Origin: Gammaproteobacteria bacterium | GTDB lineage: Bacteria; Pseudomonadota; Gammaproteobacteria; Eutrophobiales; Eutrophobiaceae | NCBI GenBank assembly: GCA_012103475.1 | Contig: WLWS01000004.1 | Coordinates: forward strand, 62,001 to 126,000 | DNA: 64,000 nt | Direction: 5' to 3' | Part shown: piece by piece, positions 29,848 through 40,343 of the stretch | Layout of the letters: the number at the start of each line of letters is the position of its first letter | Numbering within the stretch: the first letter of the stretch is position 1 | Position numbers and translations under genes: made by a program | The notes under the pieces: generated by a model | Databases searched by the model: none | What the model saw: the letters and a program-made list of their open reading frames with translations, nothing else | What the model was told of the DNA's origin: nothing

Positions 29848-31712
29848 TAGCCTGACTCCGCCTCATTTATTCCCTGCAAATGGTGATCAAAAAGTACGCG
29901 GGCGATTGGTGCTGCACCTGATGAACCGCTACCACCATTTTCAACAACGATAACCAGAGCAATACGCGGGTTCTCAACCGGGGCGAATGCAATAAACAAT
30001 GCATGGTCTCTGAATTCTTCTCTTACTTCTTCCGCGTCGTATTCCTCATCCTGAGCAATGGCAATTACCTGCGCCGTGCCCGTTTTGCCGGCCATCATAT
30101 AGGCTGCACCTTTACCAACCCGCCGTGCCGTGCCGCGTTGACCATGGGTTACTTCGGTCATTGAATCTATTACCGTCTGCCAGTGACTTTGGTCACTGGC
30201 TTCGACGCGACCGTAGATTTCCGGTTTAAATTCATCGACGACTTCATTAGTAATGGAATCACGCGCATTCGCAAAAAGATGTGGTCGAACCAGTTTTCCT
30301 CTGTTTGCAATAGCTGCCGTAGCAACTGCAAGATGAACGGGTGTAACCAGACTTGATCCCTGACCAATACCCACTATCAAGGTTTCTCCCGGGTACCAGG
30401 CCTGACCATATGCCCTTCGTTTCCATTCCCTGGAAGGATTGAGACCTGCCGCTTCGCCGACAATATCAATATTTGTTCTCTCACCAAAACCGAACTTTGC
30501 CAGAACCTCATGCACACGTTCTATCCCCATTTCATGGGCAAGCGCGTAAAAATATACATCGCAAGATTGTGCAACAGCATTTTCCAGATTGGTATGCCCG
30601 TGGCCAGTCTTTTTCCAATCGCGATACCGGTGGGTGCTTCCTTTCAGGCTGTACCAGCCCTGACACCAGGTCTCATCAAGATTTGTGCGAAGCCCATAGT
30701 CAAGAGCTGCAAAAGCAAAAAATGGTTTTATAGTTGAACCGGGCGGGTATTTACCCTGCAAGGCCCGATTCAGTAAAGGAGAATCACTGGAGTTTAGTAA
30801 TTTTTTATATGAGGCAGAATCGATACCGTTAACAAAAGGATTCGGGTCGTAACCGGGCGCACTGACCATGGCCAGTATGCCACCGTCACGCGGATCAATC
30901 GCTACAATCGCGCCGCGCTTACCATCCAGAGCTTTTACTGCGAGATTTTGTAAGGAGACATCCAGTGTCAGATAAATATTTTTTCCGGATACCGGAGCAG
31001 TCCTGTCCAATAAGCGGATAATTCTGCCAGTTGCATTAACTTCAACCTGTCGATAACCGACGCTCCCGTGCAAGAGGTTTTCATAAGCCTGTTCCACACC
31101 GAGTTTGCCAATATGGCTGGTACCTTTATAGTTTGAGGTGTCCAGTAATTCCAGTTCATCTTCGTCGATCATGCCGACGTAGCCACTGACATGAGCCAAC
31201 TTCTCAGCCAACGGGTAATAACGATTCAAGCCCGCGACCACATCGACTCCTGGAAACAGATGTCGGTTTACCGATAGTATGGCAACATCATCATCACTCA
31301 GGTTAAACTTAAGGGGCACACTGACAAAACGATGTTTTCGTTTAAGCTGTTTTCTGAAACGCTCGATATCAGAATTATCAAGTTCAATCAGTCCAGAAAG
31401 TCGGTCGATCGTTTGCTCAATATCATCAACCTGCTCAGGAATAACTTCCAGACTGAAAGAAGGCCTGTTATTGGCAAGCAGTACTCCATCATTGCTGAAT
31501 ATGAGGCCACGAATTGGTGCAATTGGCTGTATTTTTACCCGATTATGCTGTGACAGAGTCGTAAAGTGATCATGCATGACGACCTGCAGAAAAAAAACCC
31601 GCACTACAATTAACAGGCCTAGCAGGAACATAAGCATACCGGCGAAATATATACGTCTGCTGATCAGACGATATTCATAACCGGGGTCCTTGAGATGAAA
31701 CTCAGGTGGCAT
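29847..31712 (-). CDS. mrdA: Penicillin-binding protein 2
   Basis: A 621-residue transpeptidase. One N-terminal membrane helix (about 22-47) is followed by the dimerisation domain and a penicillin-binding domain with STIK (Ser near 327), SCD and KTGTAQ. It cross-links new side-wall peptidoglycan with RodA in the elongasome. The gene order mreD-mrdA-rodA is joined here, with 18 bases between mreD and mrdA; E. coli keeps mre and mrd apart. Confidence 0.97.
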   Translation of the reverse strand: MPPEFHLKDPGYEYRLISRRIYFAGMLMFLLGLLIVVRVFFLQVVMHDHFTTLSQHNRVKIQPIAPIRGLIFSNDGVLLANNRPSFSLEVIPEQVDDIEQTIDRLSGLIELDNSDIERFRKQLKRKHRFVSVPLKFNLSDDDVAILSVNRHLFPGVDVVAGLNRYYPLAEKLAHVSGYVGMIDEDELELLDTSNYKGTSHIGKLGVEQAYENLLHGSVGYRQVEVNATGRIIRLLDRTAPVSGKNIYLTLDVSLQNLAVKALDGKRGAIVAIDPRDGGILAMVSAPGYDPNPFVNGIDSASYKKLLNSSDSPLLNRALQGKYPPGSTIKPFFAFAALDYGLRTNLDETWCQGWYSLKGSTHRYRDWKKTGHGHTNLENAVAQSCDVYFYALAHEMGIERVHEVLAKFGFGERTNIDIVGEAAGLNPSREWKRRAYGQAWYPGETLIVGIGQGSSLVTPVHLAVATAAIANRGKLVRPHLFANARDSITNEVVDEFKPEIYGRVEASDQSHWQTVIDSMTEVTHGQRGTARRVGKGAAYMMAGKTGTAQVIAIAQDEEYDAEEVREEFRDHALFIAFAPVENPRIALVIVVENGGSGSSGAAPIARVLFDHHLQGINEAESG

Positions 31713-31730
31713 CGCAGCTTTTAATCAAGA

Positions 31731-32219
31731 TCAATATACGTGATACCTGCGCCTGAAATCGCGAAGCATTATAAATAACCATGGCCAGAGCAACATACTG
31801 GTGAGTGCCGGTAACCATATTGACCAGTGCTGTGAAGGAATACCCATAATGCCGCGAACCCACATATTAAAAAACTGGAAAACCAGTATATACATGCAGA
31901 CGATGAATGCCTGCTGGGCAAGTGGATAAACCCTGATACGCTGATAAGAAACAATGGTAATCCAGGCAATTACTGCCAGTCCGAGCGCATGTTGACCTAG
32001 CACAGTGCCTTGCTGCACATCCAGAAGTAAACCTAATACCCATCCCACACCTATGCCAACTCTGTCAGGCAATGCCATACACCAGTAAATAAGAACCATG
32101 GCAAGCCAGGATGGTCGCCAGTTACTTGCCCACTCAGGCAAAGGCATTGCCGTGAGCATAATCGCAATTACAAAGCTCACAACAATAACCCAGCCGCCAT
32201 TATGCTGTTTCGCAATCAT
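31731..32219 (-). CDS. mreD: Rod shape-determining protein MreD
   Basis: A 162-residue membrane protein with five to six helices, including VVSFVIAIMLTAMPLPEW and the family segment VGWVLGLLLDVQQGTVLGQHA in parts. It is the membrane partner of MreC and MreB in side-wall growth. It overlaps mreC by four bases. Confidence 0.95.
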   Translation of the reverse strand: MIAKQHNGGWVIVVSFVIAIMLTAMPLPEWASNWRPSWLAMVLIYWCMALPDRVGIGVGWVLGLLLDVQQGTVLGQHALGLAVIAWITIVSYQRIRVYPLAQQAFIVCMYILVFQFFNMWVRGIMGIPSQHWSIWLPALTSMLLWPWLFIMLRDFRRRYHVY

Positions 32220-33079
32220 TCTTTTGCCGCCACTTCGTTGAGTTCCTGCTTTTGTATTTGATCATGAGGCCACACAAGAAGAACCTCTCTGCTTTTACCA
32301 AGGTTTGCACTGGGTAAGACTGATACCCGCGCAAAGGGTTCGCCGGGTACAAAATTAATTTCCGAAATTGTGCCTACCGGATAACCTCTCGGGAAGCGAT
32401 TGCCGAGCCCCGAGGACACAATCAAATCACCCTCGTGTATATCAGCATTAGTCGGTAAATGTTCGAGAGAAAGAATCGCATCCTGTCCGGTTCCCACTGC
32501 TATTGCGCGCAAGCCATTTCGATTGATCTGGACGGGCAAGGCGTGAGTTGGATCGGTAATCAATAGCACGGTACTGGAGAAAGGACCAACATGGATAACC
32601 TGCCCCATAATTCCGCCGGCATCGACAATCGGCTGGCCGTCATACGCACCCTGATTACGACCTTTGTTTATAACGATCTGTCTTCTGAAAGGCTCAAGAT
32701 CTACTTCAATAAGTTGCGCAACAAGAACGCGTTCACCCAGTTCGATTGACGATTCGAGTAACTCCCTGAGGCGCTTATTCTCTTCTTCAAGCACAGCAAA
32801 ACGCTGTAATCGAGAGTTAAGTTTTAGTTGTTCCTGATTGAGTCGTTCGTTTTCTTCAAGCAATTTTGAACGAGTGACAAATGAAGCCGATAACCAGTGT
32901 GTTGCAGCCACAGGAAGATTAACAACATATTGAATTGGATAAACGAGTGTCGAAAGCACAGAGCGGACATTTTCCAGATGCTGTTGCCGATGATCTACGG
33001 TCATCAATATTATCGAAACCACCACAAAAATGATGACTCTTACATTGGCTGACGGGCTTTTCAGGAACAGTGTTTTGAT
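32216..33079 (-). CDS. mreC: Rod shape-determining protein MreC, probable non-standard start
   Basis: MreC is a periplasmic, membrane-anchored scaffold with a coiled coil (LLEENERLNQEQLKLN region) and two beta domains. The first standard start, GTG at 33025, would leave only about ten residues of the membrane anchor. The same frame upstream encodes IKTLFLKSPSANVRVIIFV, exactly the expected N terminus, and has no ATG, GTG or TTG before the in-frame stop at 33103-33101. AGGGGG lies six bases before an ATC codon at 33079, which I take as the likely start (287 residues). A conventional call would be 32216-33025. Confidence 0.75.
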   Translation of the reverse strand: MKTLFLKSPSANVRVIIFVVVSIILMTVDHRQQHLENVRSVLSTLVYPIQYVVNLPVAATHWLSASFVTRSKLLEENERLNQEQLKLNSRLQRFAVLEEENKRLRELLESSIELGERVLVAQLIEVDLEPFRRQIVINKGRNQGAYDGQPIVDAGGIMGQVIHVGPFSSTVLLITDPTHALPVQINRNGLRAIAVGTGQDAILSLEHLPTNADIHEGDLIVSSGLGNRFPRGYPVGTISEINFVPGEPFARVSVLPSANLGKSREVLLVWPHDQIQKQELNEVAAKE

Positions 33080-33108
33080 AACGCGCCCCCTGGTCTCTAA
33101 CTAAACTC

Positions 33109-34441
<1,333 letters not shown>

Positions 34442-34729
34442 ATGTCAATCGATAGCTCTGAAATCAGGAAAATCGCCTGGCTGGCGAGACTCGCACCCGG
34501 AGAGTCTGAAATTAGCGATAGTGCCCTTGAAATGGGTCGGATTCTGGATATGGTTGAGCAGATGAATTCGATTGACACCAGCGAGGTTGAAGCACTTGCC
34601 CATCCTCTGGATATCTGCGCCCGCCTGCGTGCGGATGAGGTAACTGAAACTGATAATCGGGAACATTTCCATAGGATTGCCCCCTCAGTGGCTGAGGGTC
34701 ATTATCTTGTCCCAAAAGTTATCGAATAA
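34442..34729 (+). CDS. gatC: Asp-tRNA(Asn)/Glu-tRNA(Gln) amidotransferase subunit C
   Basis: A 95-residue subunit that holds GatA and GatB together. WLARLAPGESE near the start and HPLDICARLRADEVTE later fit the family. I use the ATG at 34442; the TTG three bases before it would add one Met. It is the first gene of gatCAB. Confidence 0.95.
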   Translation: MSIDSSEIRKIAWLARLAPGESEISDSALEMGRILDMVEQMNSIDTSEVEALAHPLDICARLRADEVTETDNREHFHRIAPSVAEGHYLVPKVIE

Positions 34730-34777
34730 TTAACATTCCTGACAGTTAGCCGTAGTTCAGAATCGAAGATACTAACC

Positions 34778-36235
34778 ATGTTGCAACATACTCTAGCTGA
34801 GTTATCAGCACTCCTGCTTGCCAGGAAAATCAGCAGTGAAGAACTGCTACGTGCCTATATTGATCGCAATGAGACACTTGGCAGGGAACTGAATTGTTTT
34901 ATCAGCTTCATACCGGAACTGGCACTGGAGCAAGCTCGCCGGGCCGATAAGCTACTGCAGACGGGTGAGGCCTCTGCGCTCGCCGGGATTCCAATCGGTC
35001 ACAAGGATATTTTTTGTACTGAAGGAATAAAAACATCCTGCGCGTCTAGAATTCTTGATAATTTTATTGCCCCTTACAACGCGACGGTTGTGGAAAGACT
35101 CAACAAGGCGGGCATGGTCACCCTGGCGAAGACCAATATGGACGAGTTCGCCATGGGCTCATCGAATGAAACCAGTTTTTATGGGGCCAGTCTGAATCCC
35201 TGGGATAAGCAACGAGTCCCTGGTGGCTCCTCAGGAGGATCAGCTAGTGCAGTCGCTGCCAGACTACTTCCCGCAGCTACCGGCACAGATACAGGCGGCT
35301 CAATAAGACAACCCGCAGCGTTTTGTGGAATTTCCGGTCTCAAACCGACTTATGGGCGTGTGTCTCGCTATGGCATGATTGCTTTCGCCTCCAGCCTGGA
35401 TCAGGGTGGCACTCTGACCCGAGATGCGCGGGACTCGGCAATGTTGCTTGGGGAAATGGCTGGTTTTGATCCCCTCGATTCAACCTCCGTAGATCATCCC
35501 GTTGATGATTACACGGGCGCATTGGATAAGCCCATTGAAGGACTTCGTGTTGGCTTACCAAAACAGTTTTTTAATTCGAAGCTGGACTCCGGCATCGCTG
35601 ACAGGATCGATGATGCGATAAAGGAACTGGAAAAAGCCGGCGCCCGGATATTCGATATCGAACTTCCCAATACACATTTATCCATACCAGCCTACTATGT
35701 GATTTCACCTGCGGAATGCTCTTCCAACCTCGAACGTTATGACGGTGTCAGATTCGGTTATCGATGTGAAAACCCGGTCGATCTTAGCGACCTCTATTGC
35801 CGTTCGCGTGAGGAGGGTTTTGGCAAGGAAGTAAAACGACGAATTATGATTGGCACTTACGTTCTATCCTCAGGTTACTACGATGCCTATTATCTGAAAG
35901 CTCAGAAAGTCCGGCGCCTGATTCGCGACGATTTTCAACAGGCATTCAGTCAGGTTGATGTCATCCTGGGTCCGACAACACCGTCGACTGCCTTCAAACT
36001 GAATGAAAATATGGACGACCCCCTGAATATGTATCTGTCTGATATTTTCACAGTATCGGTAAATCTGGCAGGTTTACCGGCAATGTCCATTCCGGTTGGT
36101 TTCTCAGATTCTCTGCCTGTCGGTATGCAATTAATAGGTAATTACTTCGATGAAAGCAGACTGCTTAATCTTGCTCATCAATATCAGACCGTCACTGACT
36201 GGCATGAACACACAGCAGAGGGGTTTGAACTGTAA
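34778..36235 (+). CDS. gatA: Asp-tRNA(Asn)/Glu-tRNA(Gln) amidotransferase subunit A
   Basis: A 485-residue amidase-signature enzyme that frees ammonia from glutamine. The catalytic triad is Lys76 (GHKD), Ser151 in GGSSGGS and Ser175 in TDTGGS, with the spacing known for GatA. It shares its last base with the gatB start (TAATG). Confidence 0.97.
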   Translation: MLQHTLAELSALLLARKISSEELLRAYIDRNETLGRELNCFISFIPELALEQARRADKLLQTGEASALAGIPIGHKDIFCTEGIKTSCASRILDNFIAPYNATVVERLNKAGMVTLAKTNMDEFAMGSSNETSFYGASLNPWDKQRVPGGSSGGSASAVAARLLPAATGTDTGGSIRQPAAFCGISGLKPTYGRVSRYGMIAFASSLDQGGTLTRDARDSAMLLGEMAGFDPLDSTSVDHPVDDYTGALDKPIEGLRVGLPKQFFNSKLDSGIADRIDDAIKELEKAGARIFDIELPNTHLSIPAYYVISPAECSSNLERYDGVRFGYRCENPVDLSDLYCRSREEGFGKEVKRRIMIGTYVLSSGYYDAYYLKAQKVRRLIRDDFQQAFSQVDVILGPTTPSTAFKLNENMDDPLNMYLSDIFTVSVNLAGLPAMSIPVGFSDSLPVGMQLIGNYFDESRLLNLAHQYQTVTDWHEHTAEGFEL

Positions 36236-37680
36236 TGAACTGGGAAACAGTAATTGGACTCGAAATTCATGTTCAGCTCTCCACCCGCAGCAAAATATTT
36301 TCAGGTGCGTCCTGTGAATATGGGGCAGAGGCGAATACACAGGCCTGTGCAGTCGATCTTGGTTTACCGGGTGTGTTACCGGTAATTAACGAGGCGGCAA
36401 TTCGCAGTGCCATAAAATTTGGTCTCGCCATCGGTGCTGATATTGCTGAAAAATCCGTATTCGCCAGAAAAAATTATTTTTATCCTGACTTACCCAAAGG
36501 CTATCAAATCAGTCAGTTTGAATTGCCTGTCGTCAGTGGTGGTCAGGTTGAAATTCAACTGGATGATGGCAGTCAGAGGACCATCAATGTCACCCGCGCT
36601 CATCTTGAAGAAGACGCAGGCAAATCCGTGCATGAAGGCTTCGGCAATTCTACCGGTATTGATCTGAACCGGGCTGGCACGCCCTTGATTGAAATTGTCT
36701 CCGAACCTGAATTACGGTCCGCGGAAGAAGCCGTAGCTTACATGAAAAAAATTCATACACTGGTTCGCTATCTGGATATATCGGATGGAAATATGCAGGA
36801 GGGCTCGTTTCGCTGTGATGCCAACGTATCCATTCGCCGAAAAGGCGAAGAAAAACTGGGAACCAGAGCAGAATTGAAAAACATCAATTCTTTTAAGTTT
36901 GTTGAGCAAGCTATCGAAATAGAAATTGAAAGACAAATAGAGATACTTGAAGACGGTGGCAAAGTCGTACAGGAAACCAGACTTTACGATCCCGGTAATA
37001 ATGAAACCCGTTCTATGCGTAGCAAGGAAGAAGCAAACGATTATCGTTACTTTCCCGATCCGGACTTATTACCGGTAGCAATTACGAAAGAGGATATAGA
37101 AACGATACGCTCGCAATTGCCTGAACTGCCTGATGCCCTGCGCGCTCGTTTTATGAACGAGTTAGATCTGTCTGAATACGACAGCAATGTATTATCTGCA
37201 AATAAGGATGTTACCGACTTTTTTCAAACCACGCTTGCACTGGCCAGGGATGCCAAACTCTGTGCAAACTGGATAATGGGTGAGTTAAGCGCGGCCCTGA
37301 ACAAGGAAAATAAGGAAATAAACGAAAGTCCAGTCAGCGCTGAACGTTTAGGGGCTCTGATTCAACGAATCAAGGACGGAACCCTGTCTAACAAAACTGC
37401 CAAGCAGGTTTTTGAAATTATGTGGACCAGTGAAGACAGCCCTGACTCGATAATAGAAGCTCAGGGTTTACAGCAATTAACTGACTCTTCTGAGATTGAA
37501 AAATTCGTTGATAGTGTCATTAATGATAATCCTCAACAGCTGGAACAATATCGTAACAGTCCGATTGAAAAGCGGGGAAAACTTATTGGTTTTTTTGTCG
37601 GTCAGGTTATGAAGAATTCTGGTGGCAAAGCCAATCCTCAGGAGGTCAATCGACTGTTAAAGGAGAAATTAGAGTCCTGA
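36235..37680 (+). CDS. gatB: Asp-tRNA(Asn)/Glu-tRNA(Gln) amidotransferase subunit B
   Basis: A 481-residue subunit that binds and activates the mischarged tRNA. It begins with [13 protein letters not shown] and carries the PEP-like region [13 protein letters not shown] and a C-terminal YqeY-like domain. Presence of gatCAB means the cell makes Gln-tRNA, Asn-tRNA or both by amidation. Its 3' end overlaps the convergent PEP-CTERM-like gene by 35 bases. Confidence 0.97.
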   Translation: MNWETVIGLEIHVQLSTRSKIFSGASCEYGAEANTQACAVDLGLPGVLPVINEAAIRSAIKFGLAIGADIAEKSVFARKNYFYPDLPKGYQISQFELPVVSGGQVEIQLDDGSQRTINVTRAHLEEDAGKSVHEGFGNSTGIDLNRAGTPLIEIVSEPELRSAEEAVAYMKKIHTLVRYLDISDGNMQEGSFRCDANVSIRRKGEEKLGTRAELKNINSFKFVEQAIEIEIERQIEILEDGGKVVQETRLYDPGNNETRSMRSKEEANDYRYFPDPDLLPVAITKEDIETIRSQLPELPDALRARFMNELDLSEYDSNVLSANKDVTDFFQTTLALARDAKLCANWIMGELSAALNKENKEINESPVSAERLGALIQRIKDGTLSNKTAKQVFEIMWTSEDSPDSIIEAQGLQQLTDSSEIEKFVDSVINDNPQQLEQYRNSPIEKRGKLIGFFVGQVMKNSGGKANPQEVNRLLKEKLES

Positions 37681-38293
37681 GAGCAAGTCCCAGACTCATT
37701 GAAAGCAGTCCGGCGAATAAAAGCATCAATATCGGTGGTTCATCGACTTCAACCGCTTCAAGCAGAATACGGTCAAAACTAAAGCCATTTCCCTTCACGT
37801 GGGAGAGTAGCAAGCTTGTCCCGGCGGGAATTGACCAGTCCGAAAACTGGTAACTATCTACAGAAGCAGACATACCGCTTAGCAACACAGAATGTGTTTG
37901 ACCGAAGCCAAGAAAAGCCTGTTCGGATGTGCCAAAAGCGCTGAGAACGATTTCCCGTAAACTGACAAGCATATTGAATTTAATGGAAAGAAATTCTGAC
38001 CAGCCCGCACCGGCGTCTATCAGCGAGGGCGAATCCGCACCACTTCCCAATGAGTTAATACCAAATCGGGTAGAGGTATGATTAAACACGCTATCAATCC
38101 CACTGTCTGGCAGACTCGTAAATGTCGCGGTCAGATTATCTATGGTCAAATTTGCACTACTGCTCCCGTCAAGCACCGAGCCAAATTCGACCTGTCGGAG
38201 ATTAAAATTCAGTATTGTTGCCTGTGTAGTTAGGCTGTATACAGAAAGAAACAGAAACACTGTATTCAGGTAAAGCGATCGTGTGTGATTCAT
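37646..38293 (-). CDS. Secreted protein with degenerate PEP-CTERM-like tail
   Basis: 215 residues from the ATG at 38293, which AAAAGGAG precedes by eight bases; a start at 38332 is rejected. The signal peptide ([15 protein letters not shown]) leads a mature part rich in Ser, Thr and Gly that looks beta-sheeted. The C terminus reads [13 protein letters not shown], then a hydrophobic helix and LRTL. This resembles the exosortase PEP-CTERM signal (VPEP, helix, Arg cluster), but the first Pro is Asp and the basic cluster is thin. The tail overlaps gatB by 35 bases. Function is unknown. Confidence 0.75.
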   Translation of the reverse strand: MNHTRSLYLNTVFLFLSVYSLTTQATILNFNLRQVEFGSVLDGSSSANLTIDNLTATFTSLPDSGIDSVFNHTSTRFGINSLGSGADSPSLIDAGAGWSEFLSIKFNMLVSLREIVLSAFGTSEQAFLGFGQTHSVLLSGMSASVDSYQFSDWSIPAGTSLLLSHVKGNGFSFDRILLEAVEVDEPPILMLLFAGLLSMSLGLALRTLISPLTVD

Positions 38294-38512
38294 TTTGTTA
38301 ACTCCTTTTAACATTGGAAAATCCATTTTCACGGGGCAATAGTATGAGTCCTGCCTGTGGATGGAAAGGGTTTAATCTGTCGTTTCTAGGGACAAAACTG
38401 ACAAACTGGACGTATAGTCGTACTGTCTCAGGTCAGTTATAATGTCGCCCTTTCTTAAACGCGACGCCCTTCCACAAATGCGGCATCACTTAGTGAACTA
38501 AACATTACAATT
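38294..38512. other. Intergenic spacer upstream of leuB
   Basis: 219 bases between divergent genes. A perfect TATAAT stands at 38440-38445 on the plus strand, without a good -35 at the usual distance. A regulator-dependent leuB promoter is possible. Nothing else was recognised. Confidence 0.35.
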
Positions 38513-39607
38513 ATGAAAAACTACAAAATTGCTATTTTGGCCGGAGATGGAATCGGCCCTGAAATTATGTCTGAAGCTGTCAAAGTTCTTAAAGTGATTG
38601 AAGAACGTAACGACCTGAGCTTTGAATTAAACGAAGCGGCTTTCGGTGGCTGCGCCTATTACGAAAGTGGACACCCTTTCCCGGAAGAAACCAAAACAAT
38701 CTGTGACAATTCGGAAGCGATTCTCAAAGGCCCGATAGGAATGAACCATGAAGACTCGGAAAGAATTCCCGTTGACCTCAGGCCCGAGCGCGGTGCCCTG
38801 TTGCCTTTGAGAAAACGTCTGAATACCTATGCCAATTTTCGACCTGTCTCCTTGCCCAGTGGTCTCGCACATTTCTCTCCCCTGAAACCAGAGGTTATTG
38901 GCGACGGTATAGACATGGTAATGATTCGTGAACTGGTCGGCGGACTCTATTTCGGTGAAAAGGAAGTTGGCGTCAATAGCGATGGATTGCGCTATGTAAA
39001 GGAAAATCTGGAATACGATGAGTCTCAGATCGCACGTATTGTCCACGTTGGCTTTCAACAGGCTATGCGTCGAAAGAAGATTCTGCACAACATTCACAAA
39101 AGCAATGTTCTTAAATCCAGTGTGCTCTGGAATGAAGTTCTGGGTGAAGTTTCCGTGGAATACCCTGAGGTTGAAGTCAGACATATGCTCGTCGATGCTG
39201 CCGCTACGGCACTTTGCCTGAATCCCGCTCAATTTGATGTGATGGTCATGGAAAACATGTTCGGGGATATTCTTAGTGATCAGGGCGGTGGTATTCTTGG
39301 TTCACTGGGTTTGATGCCCTCGGCCTGTATAGGTGACAGCAGCGCCTATTACGAACCTTCTCATGGATCAGCACCGGATATTGCCGGCCAGAATATTGCT
39401 AATCCGTATTCGATGATAGGTTCAGTGGCTATGATGCTGGAACTCAGTTTTGATATGTTAGAAGAATCGAAAAATGTCTGGGCAGCAATGCAAAGCGTTT
39501 TTGCAGATGGTTTTTCTACGCCAGATTTATCAAAACCCGGTGCCGGGGTAAAAATGATCAAAACTAATGAGTTCGGAGATCGCGTCGTCGCAGTATTGAG
39601 CAAATAA
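38513..39607 (+). CDS. leuB: 3-isopropylmalate dehydrogenase
   Basis: A 364-residue NAD-dependent enzyme of leucine synthesis, which also acts on 3-methylmalate in the citramalate route. It keeps LAGDGIGPEI, the arginine pair LRPERGALLPLR, IRELVGGLYFG, KSNVLKSS, NMFGDILSDQGG and SHGSAPDIAG. It lies apart from leuCD and faces them across the dipeptidase gene. Confidence 0.95.
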   Translation: MKNYKIAILAGDGIGPEIMSEAVKVLKVIEERNDLSFELNEAAFGGCAYYESGHPFPEETKTICDNSEAILKGPIGMNHEDSERIPVDLRPERGALLPLRKRLNTYANFRPVSLPSGLAHFSPLKPEVIGDGIDMVMIRELVGGLYFGEKEVGVNSDGLRYVKENLEYDESQIARIVHVGFQQAMRRKKILHNIHKSNVLKSSVLWNEVLGEVSVEYPEVEVRHMLVDAAATALCLNPAQFDVMVMENMFGDILSDQGGGILGSLGLMPSACIGDSSAYYEPSHGSAPDIAGQNIANPYSMIGSVAMMLELSFDMLEESKNVWAAMQSVFADGFSTPDLSKPGAGVKMIKTNEFGDRVVAVLSK

Positions 39608-39630
39608 GCTCAGCTTATATATGTTGACCT

Positions 39631-40320
39631 ATGTCGCTTAGAATTGCCTCTGGTTTCAGCTTTACGCTTCTAAGCTTGCTTTTCTGCGTGGAAGTTGTAG
39701 CAACTCCCGCTGATGACTTTGTCGAGCTCGCTTTCGTAATCCCTGAAATTCGACAGGAAATTCGCTATTTTACCAAGGACAATTTCGTTGGCGTAGCTAT
39801 TGATGGCTATAAAGCACCGAAATGCCTTTTATCGAAGGCTACAGCAGAAGCTCTCAGAAAAGTGCAGAACGAACTAAAAAAAAGTGGCCTCGGATTAAAA
39901 GTATTTGATTGTTACCGACCACAACGTGCAGTTGATCATTTCGTCAGATGGGCCGAAGATCTAAATGACAAAAAAATGAAACCAAAATACTATCCGGACG
40001 TCGCAAAAAAGGATCTATTCAAAAAAGGATATATTGCTGAAAAATCCGGCCATTCCAGAGGTAGTACAGTTGATTTAACTCTGATTTTTCTGGATTCAGA
40101 GTCGGCTGTAGAACTCGATATGGGTAGTGCCTGGGATTTTTTTGGTCTGGAATCCTGGCCGGAAAACCGACAAATTAAAAGTGAACAGTTTGATAACAGG
40201 ATGCTGCTCAATCGGCTAATGGTAAAGCACGGGTTCAGCGGGATTAAGGAAGAATGGTGGCATTTCACCTTGAGGCAGGAACCATTCCCGCAGACCTATT
40301 TTGATTTTATTATCGAGTAA
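39631..40320 (+). CDS. VanX/DdpX-like D-alanyl-D-alanine dipeptidase, secreted
   Basis: 229 residues with a signal peptide cut near Ala24. The peptidase M15D zinc site is complete: His141 and Asp148 in SGHSRGSTVDL, and Glu208 and His211 in EEWWH. Arg97 (CYRP) is the transition-state residue. Such enzymes hydrolyse D-Ala-D-Ala. Export points to recycling or nutrition rather than cytoplasmic vancomycin resistance, and no van regulators are nearby. It follows leuB by 23 bases and converges on cimA. Confidence 0.92.
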   Translation: MSLRIASGFSFTLLSLLFCVEVVATPADDFVELAFVIPEIRQEIRYFTKDNFVGVAIDGYKAPKCLLSKATAEALRKVQNELKKSGLGLKVFDCYRPQRAVDHFVRWAEDLNDKKMKPKYYPDVAKKDLFKKGYIAEKSGHSRGSTVDLTLIFLDSESAVELDMGSAWDFFGLESWPENRQIKSEQFDNRMLLNRLMVKHGFSGIKEEWWHFTLRQEPFPQTYFDFIIE

Positions 40321-40343
40321 TAGCCGACTCAGCATTGCATTGT

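Noticed and set aside
32216..33025. mreC as a pseudogene
   Set aside because: The whole family sequence is present in one frame, including the anchor. Only a standard start codon is missing.
38627..39232. 201-residue frame opposite leuB
   Set aside because: Antisense to a certain gene; composition fits a reverse reading of leuB.
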